Shown here in pieces: positions 26,301 through 33,167 of a DNA stretch of 64,000 nucleotides. Both the position numbers and the translations under genes were made by a program. Below the pieces are notes generated by a model. The model was not told where the DNA came from. It made no database searches and worked only from the letters and a program-made list of their open reading frames with translations. Position 1 is the first letter of the stretch. Each line of letters opens with the position of its first letter. Source of the stretch: CCMP332 sp040218795 (lineage in GTDB: Bacteria; Bacteroidota; Bacteroidia; Cytophagales; CCMP332); contig JAVJQT010000005.1 of NCBI GenBank assembly GCA_040218795.1, positions 372,001-436,000 on the forward strand. Direction: 5' to 3'.

Positions 26301-26396
26301 TGATTACAAATGTTAAAGTCCAAGCTGTTGATTGACTTTATGAAAGGAAAGCGCGCCTGCCTGCCGGCAGGCAGGTGCTTTAGCCCACCGTTGTAG
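26301..26396 (+). repeat. attC site 9, with inserted palindrome
   Basis: R'' TGATTAC (26301-26307), arm GTTAAAGTCCAAGCT, right arm AAGCGCG...GTGCTTTAGC split by a 20-bp palindrome (26356-26375), CCACC and R' GTTGTAG (26390-26396). Layout matches attC 7, but CCACC replaces TGAAC. R'' differs by one base from the reverse complement of the cassette 9 start (GTTATCA). Confidence 0.82.
26356..26375. repeat. GC-rich palindrome inside attC 9
   Basis: CCTGCCTGCCGGCAGGCAGG, a perfect 20-bp palindrome, at the same place in the attC arm as the copy in attC 7. Confidence 0.88.
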
Positions 26397-26410
26397 TGAA
26401 TTTTTAAAAC

Positions 26411-26950
26411 ATGAGTAATAAGCATCTAATAATCATCGGAGTTTTACTTTCGTCGGTTCTTCTGACATCATTTTTGTTTAATACCACAAATGAAAATGTC
26501 AATGTTGCAATTTCGGCAACTTCAAAAGGTGCAATGCAAAGTGGTGTTGGAATAGTAATCACTGTAAAAAATCTAGAATCACAAAAGTCTTGGAGAAGCA
26601 AATCATTAGGATTAATGTCACAACATAGTTTGATAGAAAATCTTCCCCCAGGGAAGTATATGATTTCAAAAATAGAAGTCCCTTTAGGTGATTTTTCATA
26701 CATAAATAAGTCAAAAGAAATGACAGATTATTTTGGTATTATGGAATTCGAAAATGGAAAAACCTATTACTTAGGAAATTTTAAAGGTCAAAGAAAGGTT
26801 GGCAGATCAAATGTTTTTCAAATGAAAATTGAAGATCAAAGTATACCTGTGAAACTAATAAAAAAACTAAGCAGGAAAGGATTAGTAAGTAATGGAAAAG
26901 AGATAATTAAAACTTATCCATACGAATCCGATGCTCTGATGATTTATTGA
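26411..26950 (+). CDS. Cassette 10: exported protein of unknown function
   Basis: 179 residues with an N-terminal signal or anchor (HLIIIGVLLSSVLLTSFLF, no lipobox cysteine). The mature domain has the strand pattern of a small beta-sandwich: GIVITVKNLESQKSWRSKS, ENLPPGKYMISKIEVPLG, FENGKTYYLGNFKG. The PPGKYxI and GKTYYLG segments resemble DUF2846-like or carboxypeptidase-regulatory-like folds, but this is weak. Function unknown. The ORF ends 8 bases before the R'' box. Confidence 0.76.
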   Translation: MSNKHLIIIGVLLSSVLLTSFLFNTTNENVNVAISATSKGAMQSGVGIVITVKNLESQKSWRSKSLGLMSQHSLIENLPPGKYMISKIEVPLGDFSYINKSKEMTDYFGIMEFENGKTYYLGNFKGQRKVGRSNVFQMKIEDQSIPVKLIKKLSRKGLVSNGKEIIKTYPYESDALMIY

Positions 26951-26958
26951 AAAACACA

Positions 26959-27026
26959 CTACAATATCGGCTAAAATAAATTACTAAGTCACCAAACCGT
27001 TTACTTATCTTAGTCTAAAGTTTGTG
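26959..27026 (+). repeat. attC site 10
   Basis: R'' CTACAAT (26959-26965), arm GGCTAAAATAA, spacer, arm TTATCTTAGTC, TAAA and R' GTTTGTG (27020-27026). The arms pair except at two positions. R'' matches the cassette 10 start GTTGTAG at 6 of 7 bases. Confidence 0.75.
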
Positions 27027-27040
27027 CTTAATTATGAAAA

Positions 27041-28099
27041 ATGACCCTCAATGATTTAGGTTACAATAGTGACTTAGAAGAATACCGAAAGGAACAAAAT
27101 CTTGAATCCTTTGGTATTGGCAGAGTAATCTTATCGCATAGAGATAGATATACTGTAAAAACTGAATCAAAGGAATTTGAATGTGAACTTGTTGGAAATT
27201 TAAGATTCACAGTCTCTGATAAGCGTAAATTGCCTTCCGTAGGAGATTGGGTGGCAATTTCTGAATACGATGAAGGCAAAGCTTTAATTCATGCCCTACT
27301 TCCCAGGAGTTCAATTTTAGAAAGAAAAGCAGTTGGGAAATTAGGACAATCTCAAATAATTGCCACTAATATTGATTTTGGACTTATCGTTCAATCTGTG
27401 AACAGAGATTTTAATATCAACCGATTAGAACGATACCTTAGTATCTGCAATGCATCTAATATTAAACCTATTTTCATTCTGAGTAAAATCGATTTAATCG
27501 AAGAATTAGAATTGGAAAAATTGATGATTCAAGTACAAGAGAGAATTAAAAATGTCCCAGTAATTGCTATAAGCAATCAGTCTAAAATTGGAATTGCTGA
27601 AATAAATTCCAAATTAATAAGAGGTAAAACCTATTGTCTATTGGGTTCCTCAGGTGTTGGAAAATCTTCACTTATCAATTCAATAATTGGAGAAAAAGTG
27701 ATGGGAACAGGTCTAATTAGTGAAAGCATAGACCGAGGAAAGCATGTTACTACTCATAGGGAATTAATTGTATTTGAAAAGGGTATTCTAATCGACAATC
27801 CGGGAATGAGAGAAGTTGGTATGACTGATGCTTCAGGTGGACTTGAAATGACCTTTGATGATATCTTAAGCCTTTCCCAAGATTGCAAATACAATGACTG
27901 CACTCACACGGATGAAGATGCCTGCGCGGTATTGGCTGCTTTAGAAAACGGTGATTTGAATCCGGAATCATATGAGAATTTCCTCAAGATGGAAAAAGAG
28001 CGATTGCATTATGAATCAAATGTTCAGGAAAGAAAAAAGAAGGGTAAAGTCTTGGGGAAATTGATAAAAAACATGAAAAAGAGCAACAACAAATATTAA
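27041..28099 (+). CDS. rsgA: Cassette 11: ribosome small-subunit GTPase RsgA
   Basis: 352 residues with the full RsgA/YjeQ plan. An N-terminal OB-like domain (VGDWVAISEYDEGKALI) comes first, then a circularly permuted GTPase: ILSKIDL (G4) precedes GSSGVGKSSL (G1), with GKHVTTH switch and DNPGMREVG (G3). The zinc module CKYNDCTHTDEDACAV and a basic tail end it. RsgA matures the 30S subunit in a GTP-dependent way and is usually a single chromosomal core gene; here it is cassette cargo. ATG 27041 lies 21 bases after the junction. A G4 change (SKID for the usual NKID) is visible. Confidence 0.93.
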   Translation: MTLNDLGYNSDLEEYRKEQNLESFGIGRVILSHRDRYTVKTESKEFECELVGNLRFTVSDKRKLPSVGDWVAISEYDEGKALIHALLPRSSILERKAVGKLGQSQIIATNIDFGLIVQSVNRDFNINRLERYLSICNASNIKPIFILSKIDLIEELELEKLMIQVQERIKNVPVIAISNQSKIGIAEINSKLIRGKTYCLLGSSGVGKSSLINSIIGEKVMGTGLISESIDRGKHVTTHRELIVFEKGILIDNPGMREVGMTDASGGLEMTFDDILSLSQDCKYNDCTHTDEDACAVLAALENGDLNPESYENFLKMEKERLHYESNVQERKKKGKVLGKLIKNMKKSNNKY

Positions 28100-28100
28100 G

Positions 28101-28173
28101 CTCAAGCAGGTATATACGGCATTCCCCCCTGCCGGACCGGCAGGAAAACGAGCGTTTATACTTACCGTTAGAT
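28101..28173 (+). repeat. attC site 11, with related palindrome
   Basis: R'' CTCAAGC (28101-28107), arm GGTATATACG, palindromic tip (28128-28144), arm CGTTTATACTTACC and R' GTTAGAT (28167-28173). ATTAAGCTCAAGC matches the reverse complement of the cassette 11 start at 11 of 13 bases. Confidence 0.8.
28128..28144. repeat. Shorter palindrome inside attC 11
   Basis: CCTGCCGG-A-CCGGCAGG, perfect 8-bp arms, related in sequence to the palindromes in attC 7 and attC 9, here at the hairpin tip. Confidence 0.75.
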
Positions 28174-28184
28174 GTAATATTTGA

Positions 28185-28215
28185 TTGTCAGACTTACCAA
28201 TTTTTGGTATATTTG
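28185..28215 (+). promoter_or_regulatory. Promoter of the cassette 12 toxin-antitoxin pair
   Basis: TTG (28185-28187), 20 bases, then TATATTTG (28208-28215), an exact match to the Bacteroidota -7 element TAnnTTTG. It lies inside cassette 12, 17 bases before the antitoxin ATG, so the pair can be expressed independently of its place in the array. Confidence 0.55.
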
Positions 28216-28232
28216 TTTATTATTGTTACAAA

Positions 28233-28484
28233 ATGAACAAGAATACCTCCATATCGCTCGGTGATCATTTCGATAGTTTTGTCAGAAAAAGTGTCTCTAA
28301 GGGAAGATTCAAAAATGCCAGTGAGGTAATTAGAGCCGGATTACGCTTACTTGAAGAGGAAGAGAGTAAAGTCATAGCTCTTAAAGCCGCGATTCAAGAA
28401 GGAATCGACAGTGGCTTAGCTGTAGATTTTGATGCTAAAAAGCATCTTGAATCTCTAAAAGCGAGCAAAAAACCAAATGGCTAA
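28233..28484 (+). CDS. Cassette 12: ParD-type antitoxin
   Basis: 83 residues from ATG 28233; an in-frame ORF extension to 28185 would run through the promoter. SISLGDHFDSFVRKSVSKGR, then FKNASEVIRAGLRLLEEEE is the ParD/CopG ribbon-helix-helix DNA-binding pattern, and the C-terminal ALKAAIQEGIDSG segment is the toxin-binding helix. It overlaps the toxin gene by 8 bases. Such antitoxins usually repress their own operon. Confidence 0.9.
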   Translation: MNKNTSISLGDHFDSFVRKSVSKGRFKNASEVIRAGLRLLEEEESKVIALKAAIQEGIDSGLAVDFDAKKHLESLKASKKPNG

Positions 28485-28776
28485 ATACTTTCTGACAAAC
28501 AAAGCTGTTAGTGACCTAACAAATATTTGGAACTACACCCTTGATCAATGGTCCGGCGAACAAGCTGACAAATACTATTTGGAAATCATTTCACGCTGTG
28601 AATACATTGCTCAAATCCCCAAGATTGGAAAAAACTACGAAGGCATTACACAGGATCTTTTTGGTCTTAATTCGGGACGTCATATCATTTTCTACAGAGT
28701 AATATCAACAAATAAAATAGAGATTACTCGAATCCTTCACCAGCAGATGGATCTGAAAAGAAGAATACTTGAGTAA
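28477..28776 (+). CDS. Cassette 12: ParE-type toxin
   Basis: 99 residues. LTNKAVSDLTNIWNYTLDQW, YYLEIISRCEYIAQIPKIGK, then SGRHIIFYRV and ITRILHQQMDLKRRI follow the ParE family (helical hairpin, sheet, and the RILHxxxD motif near the C-terminus). ParE toxins typically inhibit DNA gyrase. Translationally coupled to the antitoxin through an ATGGCTAA overlap. Confidence 0.92.
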   Translation: MAKYFLTNKAVSDLTNIWNYTLDQWSGEQADKYYLEIISRCEYIAQIPKIGKNYEGITQDLFGLNSGRHIIFYRVISTNKIEITRILHQQMDLKRRILE

Positions 28777-28783
28777 AAGCTTT

Positions 28784-28810
28784 GTACAACATGGCATAAA
28801 GCGCATCGAG
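28784..28810 (+). repeat. Left half of a degenerate attC (site 12, array end)
   Basis: GTACAACATGGCATAAAGCG resembles the left half of attC 4 (CACAACATGCGCTAAAGTCC) in order and spacing. No partner arm or R' box follows before the next gene. R'' fits the cassette 12 start only poorly (4 of 7). The array probably ends in a truncated site. Confidence 0.45.
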
Positions 28811-28931
28811 TTTTTTTATTTAAATCAATAATCTTTGTTTCTGTAATTCCTTAATACATGGGTCATTTCAGGAAATTGGGAGCTACGAGTTGCCCAAGTC
28901 ATAAACCTGATCGTAAACCAATCCCAACACA

Positions 28932-28966
28932 TAAAAAAAGACCGCTTGAAAGCGGCCTTTTTTTTT
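28932..28966. terminator. Bidirectional intrinsic terminator
   Basis: CCGCT-TGAA-AGCGG stem with A7 on the left and T10 on the right. It can end transcripts leaving the cassette array as well as the convergent metalloprotease gene. Confidence 0.8.
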
Positions 28967-28987
28967 ATTGATAATTGATTTCAATTT

Positions 28988-31579
28988 TTATTGCTTCACA
29001 AGCTTGTGAATAAGGGTGCTGTTACTATCAGTTACCCTTAAATAGTAAAAGCCTGAATGCAATTCCGATACATTGATCTCAGTTTGCCTTACTGAAAGCT
29101 TTCCTTCTTGACAAACTCTTCCGGCAGCATTAATAATTACATAGTTAGGAGAATCCATTTTACCTGAGTAGACAGTAATTCTATCTTTTACAGGATTAGG
29201 AAACACTGAGAATCCCGTAGGCGCGATTCCATCCGAAATCACAGGACCTGCCGTTGCTCTTGCTCCGGCTCCTACACAGAAGTTGGTCGTTTCGCTGGAA
29301 CCAAATGCTCCACCGGAAGCCAATGTTGTTCCTCCGGAAGTCAGCGAATAAGATCCATTACCATATGAACAGCAAATTCCATCGCCATAGGAATCATAGA
29401 TTATAAAATCATAGCAGCCATCAGCAAGGACAATATCTCCACTAATTGTTGAACCATCCGGTTGAGAGCCATAAGTTCCACCGGAAGCTACGATTGTAGA
29501 ACCGCTTCTAATTTCCCATCTTGTTTCTTCAGGATAATTGTCTAGTGTAATCGAAAGATTCACTGTGGTAGTGCCACCACCGCCACCACCGGAAGAAAGA
29601 CTCACAGCATCAACGGCCATATCGCCTTGCCAGGTAGTACCTGTGGTACCTACAAATCTTAATTTTACATCAGACCCCGTATAAGCTCCAAGATCGACAT
29701 TCGCTTCTAACCAGCTATTTCCCTGGTTGCCATTTCTAGACCATACATTGGACCAGTTGCTTCCATCTGTAGTTGCTTGTAGCTCAAGTCCTCCCATAGC
29801 AGAAGCACCATACATATGATATCTGAATGAAAAAGTGGCGCTGCTCGCACCCGAAAGATCAAAACATGGACTTTCAATTATTGCGGTTTTACTTGGGTAA
29901 TTTGGATTGGAAGATTCCACATACATGTAAAAGCTTCCTGCATAAGCAGCGGATGGGCCTGTATTGTTTGAAGGAGTTCCTCCGCTTCTTCTTGTCCAAT
30001 CAAAGTCATCTCCACTAACCTGAGCCCAGGAGCCAAAACTGCTTTCAAATCCTTCGCTATATCCCGGAGTTTCGGTGCTTCCACATGTGAGGCCTCCTCC
30101 TCCGCCTCCGCCGGCTGTTGTCAGCGATAAATTGTCAACGGTCATATCTCCTCTGAATGAAGAGCCTGTTGTTCCTTTAAATCTTAGTTTAACTGATTCG
30201 CCTAAATAGGATGAAAGATCTACGCTGGCACTTGCCCAGCTGTTTCCTTGATTACCACTTAGCGACCAAACCTGATTCCAGGTGCCATCGGTGGAAGCTT
30301 CCAATGCCAATGTACCCATATTGGAGCCATACATGTGATAGTCAAAATCAAATGAAGCGCTGGTTTCACCCGACAAGTCGAAACAAGGGCTTTCAACTAT
30401 AGCAACTTTGCTTGGGTAATTCGGACTGGAAGCTTCAACGTATAGATAGTACGAACCTTCACTTGCCGAACTCGGGCCGGTGCTACTGGATGGTGTGCCA
30501 TTAGCATCTCTCGTCCAATTGATGTCATCAGAAGTTGACTGCAGCCATCCACCAAGACCTGACTCAAAACCTTCGCTATAAGGGAATGAAGAAACAGTAC
30601 TTTCACATGTGAAAGAACCTCCCCCACCACCGGGGTTATAAACAGGATCTAATAAGAATCCTTCGCGGCCACCGCCTGAAGTAAAAGTTGCCTGCATTCT
30701 TGTATCCTGACCTGCAGAAAACATAAACATACATGCATCATCAACATAATCCATGTAGTTCATAAACATATCGCTTTGGCCACCGGAACAACTATTGGAA
30801 CCGGGTGCGGGGCAACCATAATTGGGATTTCCGGCTACAGGTGTATCATTGACAAAGTCGTCAACTCCACAACCGCCATCACCCCAAATGTGTCTTAGGT
30901 TTAGCCAGTGTCCAACCTCATGAGTGGCTGTTCTACCACGATCGAATGGGGCTGAAAGATAAAAACTGCCCCCACCTGAAACCGAAGCATCACCAAAATA
31001 TTGAGGAGACATCACAACGCCATCGGTTGAAGGATTACCGCCCGGGAATTGCGCATAACCAAGTATTCCACCTCCGATGTCGGCTACCCACATATTCAAA
31101 ATCCTGTCAGGTTCAATTGGCGGATAAGTCTGCTTTACCAGATCATTGGTTCCCCATGTTGAGCGGCTGTTTGAGTGTCTTTGAATTTCTAAGATTTCAA
31201 ATCTTATATCCGTATCTCCTGATCTTACACTCGTGAATATTGACGGCACGTTATTGTAATCACTATTCGTTGCGCCAAAATCCTCATTGAGTCTGTCAAT
31301 TTGAGATTGAATCTGCGCGGTCGAGATGTTTTCCTGAGAGTTGGCATATACCACCTGAATAATACAAGGTATAATGATTTGCACACCGGACTGTCGTTGG
31401 ACAGGGTTTTGAGCATAGTGTGCTGTCAGTGCATTAATTTCAGCCTGACGCTTAGCGTAATCCGGGTCTGTGGCTAAAAGCCGTTCATGCACTTCATCGG
31501 AAGCACAGTTTCTTTGCTGAGCGCCGGCAAACTGAAAACAGCCCACCACAGCGCCAATCAATAGTAATCGTTTGATCAT
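28988..31579 (-). CDS. M43 zinc metalloprotease with two MAM-like domains and T9SS tail
   Basis: 863 residues with a signal peptide (LLLIGAVVGCFQFAGAQQ). The catalytic domain at about 60-310 has the zinc motif HEVGHWLNLRH and a Met-turn (FMNYMDYV), the pappalysin/M43 pattern. Two repeats of about 165 residues follow. Each carries YSEGFES, W-rich strands, FDLSG and DVKLRF-type segments, a MAM/jelly-roll design. A later segment IIYDSYGDGICCS resembles a small Ca-binding turn. The last 80 residues are a T9SS sorting domain (FSVFPNPVKDRITVYSG). Secreted, likely a nutrient-acquiring protease. There is no obvious partner gene. Confidence 0.93.
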   Translation of the reverse strand: MIKRLLLIGAVVGCFQFAGAQQRNCASDEVHERLLATDPDYAKRQAEINALTAHYAQNPVQRQSGVQIIIPCIIQVVYANSQENISTAQIQSQIDRLNEDFGATNSDYNNVPSIFTSVRSGDTDIRFEILEIQRHSNSRSTWGTNDLVKQTYPPIEPDRILNMWVADIGGGILGYAQFPGGNPSTDGVVMSPQYFGDASVSGGGSFYLSAPFDRGRTATHEVGHWLNLRHIWGDGGCGVDDFVNDTPVAGNPNYGCPAPGSNSCSGGQSDMFMNYMDYVDDACMFMFSAGQDTRMQATFTSGGGREGFLLDPVYNPGGGGGSFTCESTVSSFPYSEGFESGLGGWLQSTSDDINWTRDANGTPSSSTGPSSASEGSYYLYVEASSPNYPSKVAIVESPCFDLSGETSASFDFDYHMYGSNMGTLALEASTDGTWNQVWSLSGNQGNSWASASVDLSSYLGESVKLRFKGTTGSSFRGDMTVDNLSLTTAGGGGGGGLTCGSTETPGYSEGFESSFGSWAQVSGDDFDWTRRSGGTPSNNTGPSAAYAGSFYMYVESSNPNYPSKTAIIESPCFDLSGASSATFSFRYHMYGASAMGGLELQATTDGSNWSNVWSRNGNQGNSWLEANVDLGAYTGSDVKLRFVGTTGTTWQGDMAVDAVSLSSGGGGGGTTTVNLSITLDNYPEETRWEIRSGSTIVASGGTYGSQPDGSTISGDIVLADGCYDFIIYDSYGDGICCSYGNGSYSLTSGGTTLASGGAFGSSETTNFCVGAGARATAGPVISDGIAPTGFSVFPNPVKDRITVYSGKMDSPNYVIINAAGRVCQEGKLSVRQTEINVSELHSGFYYLRVTDSNSTLIHKLVKQ

Positions 31580-32103
31580 AATTTTGTGTTAAGTTGAAAA
31601 TAAAACTCATAAATAGTCAAGCATTATCCGGAGTTAATCAAGTAGTAATTACAAGAATTTCCCTGTGAGGGAATAATGGATAAGCTTAAAAATTTACCTT
31701 CACTATTTATTAATTTTTTAAGAGATATCATAATTATATTATTAAATATTTGTATTGAGATGACTATTATCCTTTTTAAAATTCATTAAACATGATATGT
31801 CCTATATATTGAGCCTTATATGTTTGGCTTGACTTGTGGGATTGATAATTGGGGCGGAAGGTAATGCCTGATTTTGCACGGCTTATAAATTACGAAACCA
31901 ACAGGCCATGCCCTCCTGTTTTAAAATAGTATGATTGGTTCTTAAAATCTATTTTCTACCATTATATCAAATAATACCCGTATAAATTATATAATGTAAA
32001 TGGTAAATACTCACATGCTAAAGTCTTAGTCTTTCGCTCGACAATTGAGCTGCTTCTGTTGAAATTTCTTTTTTATCATCAAAAGAATTGCATTTTTGTA
32101 TAA
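31580..32103. other. 524-bp region without a gene
   Basis: AT-rich, with no ORF of convincing length on either strand. It holds a small hairpin TTCCCT-GTG-AGGGAA near 31660-31680 and an attC-like string ATGCTAAAGTC near 32015 with no partner arm. It should contain the promoters of the divergent metalloprotease and DUF2064 genes, but none is clear by eye. Confidence 0.6.
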
Positions 32104-32796
32104 TTGAAGAAAATCCAATCCGATACTGCCATTTTAATATTTACCAGAAGTCTGGAAAGTGAATGCGAACACAAAAAGCTTTCTGAATTTCAAAATGGTA
32201 AAATCATTAAAAGTTTAATGGATCAGACAGAAAAGACTGCAAAAAAATCCTGTCTCCCCTATTTTATCAGTTCGGATGAATTTCAATACGGTGATTCTTT
32301 TGGCGAACGTCTTTACAACGAGATGCAGAGGGTTTATAACGCCGGTTATGAAAAAATAATTGTCATCGGCAATGACAGCCCGAGCCTGACATCAGAGGTA
32401 TTAATTAATGCTGCGAAAGACATCGAAAATAACAGAATCGTTCTGGGCCCTTCGAGCGACGGCGGAGCATATCTTATTGGAATTCACAGGAAAAATTTAA
32501 ACAGACATCAGTTTATCAATCTTCCATGGTTGAGCGATAGGGTTTATCATGCTTTAAATGAGTATTCCGATTCAAATTCACTGACTATTATAAACAGCGG
32601 ACAACTGGATGATATTGACAATCAGGAAGATTTAATAAATCACATCACAAAGCATCCGCTGCATCGATTTTCGCTCTATATCAATTCTATTCTGGCTTCG
32701 GATTCAATCAGTTTAATCAGAAATTCCGAGTCCGCCCGATCATTTGAAATTTTAGGATTTAGACAATTGCGCGCGCCCCCTTCTTTGGCGAACTAA
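32104..32796 (+). CDS. DUF2064 family glycosyltransferase-like protein
   Basis: 230 residues from a TTG start (no in-frame ATG until about residue 39; the conserved TAILIFTRS strand begins at residue 8). KIIVIGNDSPSLTSEVLINA and the LGPSSDGGAYLIGI segment with its conserved DGG are typical of DUF2064, a nucleotidyl-transfer/glycosyltransferase-A-like fold that accompanies arsenosugar loci. It lies 34 bp before the CxxC peroxidase-like gene and ArsS. The substrate is inferred only from this context. Confidence 0.85.
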   Translation: MKKIQSDTAILIFTRSLESECEHKKLSEFQNGKIIKSLMDQTEKTAKKSCLPYFISSDEFQYGDSFGERLYNEMQRVYNAGYEKIIVIGNDSPSLTSEVLINAAKDIENNRIVLGPSSDGGAYLIGIHRKNLNRHQFINLPWLSDRVYHALNEYSDSNSLTIINSGQLDDIDNQEDLINHITKHPLHRFSLYINSILASDSISLIRNSESARSFEILGFRQLRAPPSLAN

Positions 32797-32824
32797 TTGT
32801 CCTAATTATTTAATCCTAAAATTT
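32747..32824 (+). promoter_or_regulatory. Three-tier inverted repeat between arsenosugar genes
   Basis: Outer arms AAATTTTAGGATT (32747-32759) and AATCCTAAAATTT (32812-32824) are perfect complements of 13 bp. Inside, GACAATT/AATTGTC (7 bp) and CGCC/GGCG (4 bp) continue the fold. It covers the DUF2064 stop and ends 7 bases before the next ATG, so it could regulate processing or translation of the second gene. Confidence 0.55.
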
Positions 32825-32830
32825 ATCAAA

Positions 32831-33166
32831 ATGAAAGACACCTATTATAACCGTGAAGATCTCAGCAAATTTGGCAATATCACAGAATTTCAAAAAAAGC
32901 TAGGAGATCAGTTTTTTCAATATTACAATGAGGTTTTTAAAGAAGGCGCTTTAACTGCGCGTGAAAAATCTTTAATAGCACTTGCCGTAGCGCATGCCAT
33001 TCAATGTCCTTATTGCATTGAAGCCTATACCGATGATACCATGAAAAAAGGAGTCGATGAGGAACAAATGATGGAGGCCGTACATGTAGCGGCTGCTATT
33101 CGCGGAGGTGCTTCCCTGGTACACAGCACTCAGATGATGAACATCGCCAAAGAAAAGATGATGTGA
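32831..33166 (+). CDS. Arsenosugar biosynthesis-associated peroxidase-like protein
   Basis: 111 residues, helical, with the carboxymuconolactone-decarboxylase/AhpD-type motif CPYCIEAYTDDTMKKG (CxxC then a conserved basic and His region). This small family is found beside arsS in arsenosugar loci. The two cysteines suggest a redox function with peroxide or arsenic intermediates. Only one base separates its stop from the arsS start, which supports co-translation. Confidence 0.88.
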   Translation: MKDTYYNREDLSKFGNITEFQKKLGDQFFQYYNEVFKEGALTAREKSLIALAVAHAIQCPYCIEAYTDDTMKKGVDEEQMMEAVHVAAAIRGGASLVHSTQMMNIAKEKMM

Positions 33167-33167
33167 T

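Larger units (their letters stand above)
19471..28810 (+). mobile_element. Integron gene-cassette array without integrase (CALIN), 12 cassettes
   Basis: About 9.3 kb of head-to-tail cassettes, all genes on +. They are separated by imperfect inverted repeats, most ending (A)AC-GTT. Each cassette opens with bases that are the reverse complement of the R'' box in its own attC. Start/R'' pairs are: GTTAGCAGC/GCTGCTAAC; GTTATGCTT/AAGCATAAC (after one mismatch); GTTGTGGGTA/TACCCACAAC; GTTGTGATCC/GGATCACAAC; GTTGGCGTT/AACGCCAAC; GTTAGGCAAA/TTTGCCTAAC. Cassettes 7-11 fit with one to three mismatches and cassette 12 fits poorly. This is the layout left by site-specific integration of circular cassettes. 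No tyrosine recombinase or clear attI is present in the window, so the array is called a CALIN. Approximate cassette spans: 19512-20780, 20781-21028, 21029-21693, 21694-22305, 22306-23506, 23507-24192, 24193-24788, 24789-25597, 25598-26390, 26391-27020, 27021-28167 and 28168 to about 28790. Confidence 0.9.

Noticed and set aside
28185..28232. Earlier start for the cassette 12 antitoxin
   Set aside because: The extra 16 residues would be encoded by the promoter itself (TATATTTG at 28208), and the ribbon-helix-helix starts just after ATG 28233.
19471..28810. CRISPR-like array of spaced repeats
   Set aside because: The repeats differ in length (47 to 235 bp), are imperfect dyads, and the spacers are genes. 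Boundary complementarity fits attC sites instead.
32010..32050. attC-like string ATGCTAAAGTC outside the array
   Set aside because: It matches the left arm of attC 7 over 11 bases, but no right arm ACTTTAGC or GTT junction box is nearby and no start/R'' pair exists. It may be chance or a fossil.
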